A stretch of DNA of 14,817 bases from VAXT01 sp035318925 (GCA_035318925.1 DATHDS010000039.1:1-14817); one strand, 5' to 3'. Positions 1-7,597 are shown, counted from the first letter of the stretch. Translations and numbers: made by a program. Notes: generated by a model from the sequence alone, not told the origin.

Positions 1-2311
1 TGGAGGTGGAGGTGGCGGCGGAGGCGGCGGGGGCGGGGGCGGGCCGCCGAAGTCGAGCTTCGTCACGAAGGCGTCGTAGCCGTCGTTGTAGGTCTCGTCG
101 AAGGCACCTGGAGTCGTCGGGAAGTCCACCGAGTCCGTGTACCCGGTCAGGTAGGCGCTGCCGGCGCCGTCGAGCACGATGCCGTAGCCGCCGTCCTCGT
201 AGCCGCTTCCACCCAGGTAGGTCGAGTAGCCGAGGGCGCCGCCACTCGCGTCGAACTTCGTCACGAAGACGTCGCTGCCACCGTTGAAGGTCGTGTCGAA
301 GGCGCCCTCGGTCGTCGGGAAGTCGGTCGAGGTCGTGAACCCGATCACGACGGCGTTGCCGGCGCCGTCGAGCGTGATGCCGCGGCCGTAGTCGTAGCCG
401 CTTCCGCCCAGGTAGGTCGAGTAGCCGAGGGCGGCGCCGCTCGCGTCGAGCTTCGTCACGAAGGCGTCGCCGACGCCGTCCCCGGTCGTGTCGAAGGCGC
501 CCGCGGTCGTCGGGAAGTCTGTCGAGTCCGTGACCCCGGCTACGTAGGCGCTGCCGGCGCCGTCGACCGCGATCCCGCGGCCGTAGTCGTTGCCGGCTCC
601 GCCCAGGTAGGTCGCGTAGCCGACGGCGGCGCCGCTCGCGTCGAGCGTCGCGACGAAGGCATCGCCGGCACCGTTCTGGGTCGTGTCGAAAGCGCCCGCG
701 GTCGTCGGGAAGTCCGTCGAGCCCGTGTACCCGGTCAGGTAGGCGCCGCTGGCGCCGTCGAGTGCGATCGTGTAGGCCCAGTCCTCGCCGCTTCCGCCCA
801 GGTATGTGGAGTAGCCGAGGGCGGCGCCGCTCGCGTCGAGCTTCGTCACGAAGGCGTCGTCCAGGCCGCCGTTGAACGTCGTGTCGAAGGCGCCTGCGGT
901 CGTCGGGAAGTCGAAGGTCGAGTTCGTGGTCCCGCTCAGGTAGGCGTTGCCGGCGCCGTCGAGCGCGATGCCGAGGGCGTCATCCCCCGGCCCTTCTGGC
1001 CCGCTTCCACCCAGGTAGGTCGAGTAGGCAAGGGCGGCGCCGCTCGGGTCGAGTTTCGTCACGAAGGCGTCGTAAGGGCCGCCGTTGTAGGTCGTGTCGA
1101 AGGCGCCCGCGGTCGTCGGGAAGTCCGCCGAGGGCGTCCGCCCCGCCACATAGGCGCTGCCGGCGCCGTCGACCGCGATCGCCTGGCCGTCGTCGTGGCC
1201 GCTTCCGCCCAGGTAGGTCGAGTAGCCGAGAGCGGCGCCGCTCACATCGAGCTTCGTCACGAAGGCATCGCCGGCGCCGTTGTAGGTCGTGTCGAAGGCG
1301 CCCGCGGTCGTCGGGAAGTCCGTCGAGCCCGTCGTTCCGGTCACGTAGGCGTTGCCGGCGCCGTCGAGCGCGATCGCTTGGCCGTAGTCGTGGGGAAGTT
1401 CCCCATCTCGGGCAAAGCTTCCGCCCAGGTAGGTCGAGTAGACGAGACCCGCGCCGGTGGCGTAGCGGAGACCCGGGTCGATGACGAGCGGGTAGCGGCG
1501 GTCATAGGCCGAGTTGACCGCGAAGCCATAGCTCCCGCCGTCAGGCTCGAGCGCGAAGCCGCTTCGGACGGGCACCGCGCTTGCCGGCGATGAGCTGGTA
1601 GCTCGCCGGCCGCGTGTCGGTGAAGAGGCCGACCGAGGTGCCGATGCGCAGGTTTCCTCGCCGATCGAGCGAGACGTGCCTCGCGCCGCGGTAGGCGAGC
1701 CTGATGTCGGCGACTCGCGCTCCGGGGCGGACGAGGAACTCGTACTTCAGCGTGCCGTTCTGACCGCGGAAGACCATGTCCACCCCCGGCCAGACGTTCC
1801 GGTAGAGCACGTTCTCGTACGTGCGCAGGCCGCTCTGCCACTTGGCGGGGTCGTTGCCCAGCAGGTAGTTGACCCTGCCCGCTCCCGGGCGCTCGCCGCG
1901 GACGGCGACGTTCGGGTTCGAGCCCAGGAAGCGGAGCGCGAGCGCCGCGCCCTTTGCTGTGCGCTGCTTGCCCGCGCGCGAGAGGGCGAGCATCGCCTCC
2001 CTGGCCGTGAGGAAGACCGAGAAGCCGACGCCCTGCGCGGAGTAACGGACGCGCGCATCGCTCTGGCCGGTGTTGGCCGTGAAGGCGAGCGGCAGCTTTC
2101 TGTAGGCGGCGAGTGCCTGCTGCTTCCTCGCCTGCGCCGTCGAGCGCCTAGCAGGCTCGGACGAGGCGCGGGCCTGACCGAGCTGGAGCAGGACTCCGGC
2201 GGCCAACGTGGCAAGCAGTGCGAGCCCGCAGAGGCGCCAAGGCCGCGAAGGCCGCGTTGTCATCCGCGCCCTCGCGATCACGAGCCGAACGAACGCGCCG
2301 ACGAGTCCCAT
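1..2311 (-). CDS. Secreted SBBP beta-propeller-repeat protein, frameshifted, C-terminus outside window
   Basis: Secreted or cell-surface repeat protein of unknown ligand. A start at 2311 is chosen because GGGGGAG lies 7 nt upstream; ATG at 2261-2263 is an alternative. Residues about 25-49 form a signal peptide (hydrophobic core ending GQARA). Residues about 70-244 match the N-terminal domain that precedes SBBP repeats (landmarks TANTGQ, NYLLGND, WPGVDMVFRG, LKYEF). This frame stops at 1541, but the expected continuation (VPVRSGFALEPDGG, then YPLVIDP) lies in the next frame, so one extra base near 1575-1576 breaks the gene. From there an uninterrupted frame without ATG runs to base 1 and encodes seven repeats of 65-72 residues (YSTYLGGS, LDGAGNAY, DFPTTAGAFDTT, DAFVTKLD), then an unbroken proline run of at least 14. 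Repeat starts lie near 1440, 1224, 1026, 813, 618, 423 and 228. It may be a sequencing error or a real inactivation. Family assignment is confident; function is not known. Confidence 0.85.
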
Positions 2312-2347
2312 TTCTACGCTCCCCCGTTTGATTTCCATTCTCCCCGA

Positions 2348-2386
2348 GCCATCTTGAAGTCAAGGGGTGGATGGCGTCAAGATGGC
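2348..2386. promoter_or_regulatory. Inverted repeat in divergent intergenic region, candidate operator
   Basis: Perfect 10-bp inverted repeat: GCCATCTTGA at 2348-2357 and TCAAGATGGC at 2377-2386, separated by 19 nt. A further TCAAG half-site lies at 2360-2364. It sits in the 100-bp gap between the divergent SBBP gene (start 2311) and the HTH regulator (start 2412), just upstream of a TAGACT -10-like hexamer. Binding by the neighbouring regulator is an inference. Confidence 0.5.
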
Positions 2387-2399
2387 GCGCGGCGAGTAG

Positions 2400-2405
2400 T
2401 AGACT
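2400..2405 (+). promoter_or_regulatory. Candidate -10 element (TAGACT) for a leaderless regulator mRNA
   Basis: TAGACT fits the actinobacterial TAnnnT -10 pattern and ends 6 nt before the GTG at 2412, so transcription would begin at or next to the start codon. No convincing -35 is visible and there is no Shine-Dalgarno ahead of this GTG, which fits a leaderless transcript. Confidence 0.4.
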
Positions 2406-2411
2406 CGCGTC

Positions 2412-3455
2412 GTGAATACGACAACGACGGCGGGGATGCTCGAAGTTGTCGGCCTCGACGAGACGAGTGAGCGGATCTACCTCGAGCTCGTCGGCCACCC
2501 CGACGCGACCGCGGACGAGCTCTCCGGCCTCTGTGGGATCCCGACGGCGCGCTCCGCGAGCTCGCTGCGCACCCTGGTGGGCATCGGCCTGGCCCGGCGG
2601 CTGCCGGGTAACAGGCGCTTCGCCGCGACGCCGCCGATGGTCGCCCTCTCCGATCTCGTCAAGGCACAAGAGGAAGCGCTCGCGGCGGTTCGACACGCCT
2701 CCGTCACGCTCTCCGACCGCTTCCGATCCGCGATCCGCACCGAGGCCGCCAGTGAGCCCGTCGAGGTGATTTTCGGGCGCGAGGCGATCGCGCGGGAATT
2801 CGACGTCGTTCGGGAGGAGGCCCGTGAACAGCTCTGCTTTTTCGAGCGCCCGCCCTACGTCGTTACCGACCCCTCCGGGCGCGACGAGACCGAGCAAAAG
2901 CTTTTGGAGCAGGGAGTCACCTACCGGGTCATATGCGATCGGGAGGCCCTCGAACAGCACGGCCTCGACGACGTTCGGGCAAACCTGCACTTGCCGAACA
3001 TGCAGGTTCGCTTGGTCGACAAGCTCGCGACAAAGCTTGTCATCGCCGATCGGCGGCTGGCGATCATCGCCGTCGACGTGGAGGTGGCGGACCCCGTCTA
3101 TCTCGTTCACCAGTCCTCGCTGCTCGACGCGCTGGTAACGCTTTTCGAGTTCCAGTGGCAGGCGGCTACTCCGCTCCGACTCACGCAACACGGCATCGAG
3201 GAGGCCGCCCATTCCGACCGGTTGTCGACCGACGAGGCGACCATCGTCGACCTGCTCGCCGCCGGCTTCACCGACGCCACGATCAGCCGGATGCTCGGCT
3301 GTAGCGAACGAACCGTGCAGCGCCGCATTGCCCGCATCATGCGCCGCCTCAATGCCTTCACCCGTTTCCAGCTCGGCGTCGAAGCGGCCCGCGGCAGCTG
3401 GCTCGATCAAGGGTCCCCACCTCCAACGGATCCACCCCCGCCAGACAGCGCGTAG
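2412..3455 (+). CDS. TrmB-like / LuxR-type HTH transcriptional regulator
   Basis: Cytoplasmic DNA-binding regulator of 347 residues. Residues about 15-70 form a TrmB-like winged HTH (LDETSERIYLEL, then a recognition-helix region ARSASSLRTLVGIGL). Residues about 115-255 resemble the phospholipase-D-like effector part of TrmB proteins, with no HKD catalytic motif visible. Residues about 272-331 are a LuxR/GerE-type HTH (LSTDEATIVDLLAAG, ATISRMLGCSERTVQRRI, then an ARG-containing helix), so the protein has a DNA-binding domain at each end. The tail (333-347) is proline-rich. This architecture is common in actinobacterial regulators annotated as LuxR or TrmB family. Start: GTG at 2412, likely leaderless; ATG at 2436 is an alternative. 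It is divergent from the SBBP gene across an inverted repeat, suggesting it controls that gene, itself, or both. The inducer is unknown. A long antisense frame overlaps it but looks like a shadow. Confidence 0.85.
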   Translation: MNTTTTAGMLEVVGLDETSERIYLELVGHPDATADELSGLCGIPTARSASSLRTLVGIGLARRLPGNRRFAATPPMVALSDLVKAQEEALAAVRHASVTLSDRFRSAIRTEAASEPVEVIFGREAIAREFDVVREEAREQLCFFERPPYVVTDPSGRDETEQKLLEQGVTYRVICDREALEQHGLDDVRANLHLPNMQVRLVDKLATKLVIADRRLAIIAVDVEVADPVYLVHQSSLLDALVTLFEFQWQAATPLRLTQHGIEEAAHSDRLSTDEATIVDLLAAGFTDATISRMLGCSERTVQRRIARIMRRLNAFTRFQLGVEAARGSWLDQGSPPPTDPPPPDSA

Positions 3456-3501
3456 CTGGCTGCCCGCATCTTCGAGAAGCCGCGGTTGCGCCGCCAGATG
3501 A

Positions 3502-3720
3502 TCCCGCATCCGGCAGCGAAATGCCCTCAAGGCAGCGGGGGCGGACGAGCCAGAGTTGCCTTCGATCCGCGAGCTGCTCAACCGCCATCGACGGCGGCTC
3601 GCTAACTCAGACGACCTGCCCTCGTTGAAGGAGATTGAGCTGCTCCTCAAGCTCGAGCGTGAGGTCGAGGCGCAGGAGGAACTGGAGCGCCTGACCGCGC
3701 TCACGCGCGAAGTTCGCTAG
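3502..3720 (+). other. Unclassified short reading frame, possible gene remnant
   Basis: A frame opens after the TGA at 3499-3501 and runs to the TAG at 3718-3720 with no ATG or GTG; TTG at 3556 is the only plausible start and would give 54 residues. The translation is coding-like: charged, helix-forming, with LPSIRELLNRHRRRL and LPSLKEIELLLKLEREVEA, suggesting a short coiled coil. I do not recognise a family. It may be a small gene with a TTG start or the C-terminal remnant of a decayed gene; chance is not excluded. The remaining sequence, 3721-3909, shows no gene. It contains a weak imperfect hairpin (about 3854-3891) followed by CTTTCTCT that could terminate rightward transcription. Confidence 0.25.
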
Positions 3721-3909
3721 TTAAGAGCATGGCGAAGCTCTAGACCGCGCTCATTGCTCAAGCATCTCTCCCGGAGTCGTTGGTTGCGCTTCAGCGCGAG
3801 TTCTGGACGCCGTTCGGGGACGCCCCGGCAGGCCGCGGGTGTGTATGAAGGAGGAGGCCGACACCAACTACTCGGCATCGACCTCCCTTTCTCTAGATTG
3901 CGCGGGCTC

Positions 3910-3929
3910 GAGACGTGACTCGACGTCTC
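3910..3929 (-). terminator. Hairpin directly after the DTNG-propeller stop codon
   Basis: GAGACGT (3910-3916) and ACGTCTC (3923-3929) form a perfect 7-bp stem with a 6-nt loop, starting immediately after the TAG at 3930-3932 of the leftward gene. No clear U-tract follows, so it is either a weak terminator or a 3'-end stabilising hairpin. Confidence 0.4.
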
Positions 3930-5249
3930 CTATCTGAGCTCGTGCGCGAACACGTCTTGCCACCCGTTCCTGTCGCGGAGGACGAGGTTGGAGGCGATGG
4001 AGTTGAAGGCAACGAGCCGCCCGTCGGCGGACATGGCGGCATTCTGGCTGGGTGCGTTCGCCTGCACACCTGGCGCGGAGGGCGAAGGGGTGAAGACCGA
4101 GACCCGTCGTGTTTCGCCCGTCGTCCGGTCGCGAACGAAAATGTCGTCGGCGTTGTTGGTGTCTTTCGAAACCAGGGTGCTGGAGAGGGACTGGAACGCG
4201 ACTCTCGTCCCGTCCGCGGAGATGGAGGGCAGGTCGCACCTGTCGTTCCCCTGGGCACCGGCGGTCGAGACGGAGACGCGCTCCGTCGTGCCGGTCGCGC
4301 GGTCGTGGACAAAGGCGTCGACAGTCCCGTTCGTGTCCCCCGAGACGAGATTCGTTGCCCCCGCGGAGAAGGCGACGAAGCGCCCGTCGCCGGAGAGGGA
4401 GGGATAGAAGCTCGCGAAGTCGCCCTGCGCACCCGTTGACGAGACCGATGCCCGCTCCGTCGTCCCCGTGGATAGGTCGTGGACGAAGACGTCAAAGGTG
4501 TTGTTCGTGTCTCCGGCGACGAAGTGCGAGGCGAGAGAGTGCCAGGCGACGAAGCGCCCGTCGTCGGAGATCGCCGCCGCCTCGCTGAGCCATTCCCCCT
4601 GTTCGCCGAGCGAGGAGACGGAGACTCGCGTCGTCGCGCCGGTCAGCCGGTCGTGGACGAAGACGTCACCCCATCCGTTCGTGTCGCCGGGGACGAGATT
4701 GGTCGCCCTGGACTCGAAGACCACGAAGCGGCCATCTGCTGATAGCTGTGGGCTAAAACTCCAATCATTCCCCTGCTCGCCGGTGGACGACAGCGAGACG
4801 CGCTCGGTCACGCCGGTCAGGCGGTCGTGGACGAACACGTCGTAGGCGCCGTTCGTGTCGTCGGGGACGAGATTCGTCGAGTCTGAGCTTATGGCGACGA
4901 AGCGGCCGTTTGCGGAGATCGTCCCCCCACTGTTGCCGTTACCCTCCGCGCCCGTTGAGGAGATCGACACGCGCGTCGTCTCTCCTGTCAGCCGGTCGCG
5001 AACAAAGGTGTCGGCGGCGCCGTTCGTGTCGCCTGGAACGACGGTTTGCGCATCCGTAATGAATGTGACGAAACGCCCGTCAGCGGAGACGGACGGGCTC
5101 TGGCTCCCAGCGCCTGTCACCTGACCGCCCGTCGAAGCGATTGAGACGAGCGTTGTCATTCCGGGCTCGGCGTGGGCTGCGGAGGCGCCGGCGAGCGCCG
5201 CAACGCTAACGATGAGGAGGATGAGACCTATCTTTGGGAACCGCGTCAT
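3930..5249 (-). CDS. Secreted seven-repeat DTNG beta-propeller protein (TolB/PD40-like)
   Basis: Exported protein of 439 residues, role unknown. The start at 5249 is well supported by AGGAG 7 nt upstream; a longer frame begins at 5297 but lacks this site. Residues 1-27 are a signal peptide (FPKIGLILLIVSVAALAG core, cleavage after AHA). The rest is seven repeats of about 57 residues. Each has SADGRFVAF-like text, as in PD40/TolB blades (repeat 6 has SADGTRVAF), then LVPGDTNG, DVFVHDRLTG and TTRVSVSSTGAQG. The DTNG-type loops are DTNG, DTNG, DTNG, DTNN, DTNG, DTNN and DRNG, followed 2-3 residues later by Asp. Seven such units predict a closed seven-bladed propeller. The DxNGxxD loop resembles calcium-binding loops, so metal binding is possible but unproven. 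The gene stands alone; the divergent upstream region holds a foldable leader. The last repeat is the most diverged (DRNG, FAHELR end). Confident as a secreted propeller. Confidence 0.85.
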   Translation of the reverse strand: MTRFPKIGLILLIVSVAALAGASAAHAEPGMTTLVSIASTGGQVTGAGSQSPSVSADGRFVTFITDAQTVVPGDTNGAADTFVRDRLTGETTRVSISSTGAEGNGNSGGTISANGRFVAISSDSTNLVPDDTNGAYDVFVHDRLTGVTERVSLSSTGEQGNDWSFSPQLSADGRFVVFESRATNLVPGDTNGWGDVFVHDRLTGATTRVSVSSLGEQGEWLSEAAAISDDGRFVAWHSLASHFVAGDTNNTFDVFVHDLSTGTTERASVSSTGAQGDFASFYPSLSGDGRFVAFSAGATNLVSGDTNGTVDAFVHDRATGTTERVSVSTAGAQGNDRCDLPSISADGTRVAFQSLSSTLVSKDTNNADDIFVRDRTTGETRRVSVFTPSPSAPGVQANAPSQNAAMSADGRLVAFNSIASNLVLRDRNGWQDVFAHELR

Positions 5250-5279
5250 AGCGTTTCTCCTGACTTGGGATGTCGAAGC

Positions 5280-5339
5280 CGAGGGCCTTTCTGCCACGAC
5301 CGACCTAGCCTCGCTCGCCGAGGCGGCAAAACGCCCTCG
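5280..5339 (-). promoter_or_regulatory. Foldable 5' leader upstream of the DTNG-propeller gene
   Basis: On the minus strand CGAGGGC (5339-5333) can pair with GCCCTCG (5286-5280), enclosing a TGCC/GGCA pairing with adjacent TTT/AAA and an inner hairpin GCCTCG-GCGAG-CGAGGC (5324-5308). The element ends about 25 nt before the AGGAG site. It may be a structured leader or riboswitch-like element; I could not match it to a known class. The remaining divergent region (5340-5692) shows no other gene that I can support. Confidence 0.35.
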
Positions 5340-5692
5340 CGCTTACGTTTGGAACTACAGGGTGCTCCGATTGCCCCTAGAGGTCAATGCGCCCGCGCGA
5401 TCGGAGGGGCGGCTAGCTACAAGCTCGTCGCGCGCGCCCGACGGACCTGAGGCGGCTGGGGTACGTCCGTCGTGATTCCGCGCAGCCACCCCGCGCGCAG
5501 AGCTGCGAGCGAAAGATCCATTTCTGGACGCTTCATCGAAGCGCCCGCGCTGATGAGGTTAGCGCGCGTCCGAGTATGCGGCACAATGCTCGTGCGCGGC
5601 ACGTGAGCGTGAGTTAAGGCGAGCGGCATGACCGCCGCCGCGCGACTCGATCGAGGGATCGGACTTGGTAGGTCTCAACCGATGTCGTGGAG

Positions 5693-6436
5693 ATGCGTCG
5701 CGTCGCCCGCACGATCCCCTTCCTCGCCGTTGCCGCGCTCGCCGCGGCCGGGCCGCTGCCGAGCGGAGCGGGGACCACACTGACGACCCCGCCCCAGATT
5801 ACGCTCCTCGCGCCGGCAAACGGCGCCGTCGTCGAGAGCTCGGCCGAGACGCCGTACCCCGTCGAGTTCAAGTGGTCGGTCGATTGGTCGCAGCCGCCCG
5901 CATCCGGAGTGATCATCTCCGTCAAATGGGCGACCGATCCTGGGTTCACGCAGAGCGTCTCCGGCGGAAATCAATTCTGCCCAGCCACGAACGTCAACTG
6001 CTGGACGAGCTTCCACCCAAACACCAAGTTTGAGGGCAGGTACTACTGGAAGGTGACAATCGCAGGCGGCGAACCGGCCGAAAGCGCGACCTGGATGTTC
6101 ACCGGAGTTGAGGCACCGCCGAAACCCGACCGGACGCGGCCGTACGTCCGAACATTCTCGGGGAGCGCCAAGCGCGGGAAGCGCGCGTTCTTCAGCGCCC
6201 GGGCGCGCGACAACATGGGCGAGGCGCGCTTGCGCGCCGTTCTGAGCTACCGCACACTCCCCGTCCTCGAGGGAAGGACGCAGTTCGCCCCCGTGGCCTG
6301 GACGGTCCGCACGCGCTTCTACAGCATCCGGCCGCTCTCGCGTCGGCTTCCGGCCGGGATCTACAAGATCTGCATCACGGCCTGGGACCGCGCGGGGAAC
6401 CAGGGCCGTAGCTGCGCTCGCTACCGCGTTCGGTAA
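5693..6436 (+). CDS. Secreted two-domain Ig/FN3-like protein
   Basis: Exported protein of 247 residues with no enzymatic motif. Residues 1-26 are a signal peptide (RRVAR n-region, then a PFLAVAALAAAG core). Residues about 34-140 form a first beta-sandwich of FN3/Ig type (PQITLLAPANGAVV, VEFKWSVDW, GRYYWKVTIAGGE, ATWMFTG), with a Cys pair at 96 and 103. A proline linker (142-150) leads to a second Ig-like domain, about 150-247, ending AGIYKICITAWDRAGNQGRSC; DRAGN is characteristic of bacterial Ig-like folds. Cys227 and Cys241 could form a disulphide. Start: ATG at 5693 with TGGAG abutting it; an in-frame GTG at 5687 is an equally weak alternative, so the start is uncertain. It is divergent from the DTNG-propeller gene, with about 440 bp between. 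The likely role is adhesion or matrix contact, an inference from fold and export only. Confidence 0.75.
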   Translation: MRRVARTIPFLAVAALAAAGPLPSGAGTTLTTPPQITLLAPANGAVVESSAETPYPVEFKWSVDWSQPPASGVIISVKWATDPGFTQSVSGGNQFCPATNVNCWTSFHPNTKFEGRYYWKVTIAGGEPAESATWMFTGVEAPPKPDRTRPYVRTFSGSAKRGKRAFFSARARDNMGEARLRAVLSYRTLPVLEGRTQFAPVAWTVRTRFYSIRPLSRRLPAGIYKICITAWDRAGNQGRSCARYRVR

Positions 6437-6624
6437 CTGGGCGCCGCCGGTTTCCGTTGTCAGGCTCAGTGCCGTCCGCGAGTATCAGTTCCCACGCGCG
6501 GCGATGGTGGCGCTTCTGCAGGCCGAGGAGTTCAGGTGGGTCGGCTCGCGCCTACCGAAGCGGCGCTGCTGACCATTCCGGCACCCTGCCCTAACGGGAA
6601 CCGCGTCGCTTGGGCCAGCGTGGG

Positions 6625-6861
6625 ATGTCACCCGAGCGGCGTTGCGGAGACAACCTCGATGCCGCTTGCCCTCGTCCTGTGCCTAGCGTGCGGACGCTGC
6701 TCGGAATCCTGGTGCTCGGCATCGTCATCACGATCGGGTTTGCCTTCACGCTGATCGGGTTCGTCGGTGAGGCGATAGCGGTACTCGCGCTCCTGGCGCT
6801 TGTCGGTCGCGGCGTCCATTACATGATTCGCCATTCGCGGGCACGCAAAGTGACCGGCTAG
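6625..6861 (+). CDS. Small two-helix membrane protein, hypothetical
   Basis: Short frame of 78 residues from ATG 6625; TTG 6610 and GTG 6688 are in-frame alternatives. The informative part begins at the GTG: a hydrophobic helix (RTLLGILVLGIVITIGFAFT), a short turn with GFVGEA, a second helix (AIAVLALLALVG) and a basic tail ending HYMIRHSRARKVTG. Two transmembrane segments joined by a tight turn and a positively charged, presumably cytoplasmic tail are predicted. No family is recognised and no Shine-Dalgarno is present. The 180 bp before it (6437-6624) shows only an unclassifiable frame fragment (AMVALLQAEEFRWVG), possibly decayed DNA. Confidence 0.45.
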   Translation: MSPERRCGDNLDAACPRPVPSVRTLLGILVLGIVITIGFAFTLIGFVGEAIAVLALLALVGRGVHYMIRHSRARKVTG

Positions 6862-6907
6862 AAGGGACGGAGGAGCGCTCGCTCGCGAAAGCCAGTATGC
6901 GGGACTG

Positions 6908-7423
6908 TCACCCACGGCGAAACCGAGCACCAATGGTCTGTAGCAACTCGGTTGGGAGCAACGCCGGAATGCCGACGGCCGACCTAATCTCAGCCGCGTA
7001 CTTCAGGATGGTCTCCTCGTCACGCGTGATGAAGTAGTCGAGGCCGTTCTTTGCGGCTTGGAAGATGTGACGAGCGTCCAGCTCGTCAGGGAGAAGTGAC
7101 AGGAGTCGGCCGAGAGCCTCGTCTTGGACGATCGGGCCGCTCGTGGAACCAGAACGGAGACTTCCAAGTCTTCGGGGCATCCGGAACTCCTCTTCCATCG
7201 CGGGAACGTTCTCGTACATCTCGTAGAGGTCTTTCAGTGGCTGGCGGTGTTCAACGGGCGTCTTTGCGATCTCTTCCTTCGTCACATGAGATGTGTAGAG
7301 CGCGATCTCACCTGCGCCGCGACGCCTCTCTAGTTCGCGCAGGGCAGCGGCTTCGTTCGGAGGAAGCTGCTTCCGAACGACGCCACTGGGGACGATGCAG
7401 TTGTCGAGGTAGCCGGTTTGCAC
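6908..7423 (-). CDS. PIN-like domain protein, possible orphan toxin or nuclease
   Basis: A 171-residue protein with PIN-fold landmarks. The N-terminal strand carries the first acidic residue (TGYLDNCIV, Asp7); acidic residues in KEEIAKTP (Glu50/51) follow; the C-terminal half has ELDARHIFQAAKNGLDYFITRDEETI with Asp116, Asp129 and Asp135. The spacing fits the metal-binding residues of PIN RNases, which cleave RNA and often act as VapC-type toxins. At 171 residues it is longer than a typical VapC (about 130), with extra residues between 60 and 105. No antitoxin gene is visible on either side: 7424-7493 holds only a tRNA remnant and its flank, and the gene downstream (6625) is on the other strand. 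Start: GTG at 7423 with GCGGAG abutting it, not optimal. The line at 7021-7080 is 34/60 G+C, well below the 47/60 seen in the glutamate dehydrogenase line 11821-11880, suggesting transfer. Toxin activity is inferred, not shown. Confidence 0.6.
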   Translation of the reverse strand: MQTGYLDNCIVPSGVVRKQLPPNEAAALRELERRRGAGEIALYTSHVTKEEIAKTPVEHRQPLKDLYEMYENVPAMEEEFRMPRRLGSLRSGSTSGPIVQDEALGRLLSLLPDELDARHIFQAAKNGLDYFITRDEETILKYAAEIRSAVGIPALLPTELLQTIGARFRRG

Positions 7424-7474
7424 CTCCGCATTGTGGTCAGAGGAGATTTTCTCGCCGGGTTGAGGCAGGCCCGT

Positions 7475-7533
7475 TCTCCGGGGCCTTTTCCAGTAGCGGG
7501 GGGAGGATTTGAACCTGCGACGTCCGGGTTATG
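7475..7533 (-). repeat. tRNA-Met 3'-half remnant plus terminator (putative distal att site)
   Basis: These 59 nt match 9818-9875 with two substitutions and one 1-nt indel (56 of 59 columns). They contain the tRNA from the CAT anticodon to the 3' end (7533-7494) and the terminator-side flank, in the same orientation as the intact tRNA. Similarity stops at the anticodon loop. The 5' half of the tRNA is absent, so this is not a functional gene. The terminator hairpin is degraded here (ACGGGCC arm, no T-tract). Confidence 0.75.
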
Positions 7534-7597
7534 CGTTCGGAGGTTGCCCCCGTGCCTGCAGACTCGGGGCACGTTCGTGGATTGCGAGCGCCTGAGC

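Noticed and set aside
1..1440. Tandem 195-216-nt repeats as a CRISPR or satellite
   Set aside because: Unit length and three-base periodicity follow the SBBP protein repeat; there are no short repeats with unique spacers.
1541..1600. Programmed frameshift in the SBBP gene
   Set aside because: No slippery heptamer, stop-linked stimulator or long homopolymer is visible; mutation or base error is simpler.
2148..3704. 518-codon antisense frame opposite the HTH regulator
   Set aside because: It overlaps a gene with clear domains on the other strand, has no family signature, and reflects the GC-rich codon pattern of the real gene.
5250..5692. Possible c-di-GMP riboswitch in the divergent region
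   Set aside because: The conserved core elements of GEMM-type riboswitches (GGCAAACC and GCAAAGCC) are not present, so only an unclassified foldable leader is reported.
5236..6608. Shared 12-mer GGGAACCGCGTC at 5236 and 6597
   Set aside because: A 12-bp match is expected by chance several times in 15 kb, and the flanks do not align.
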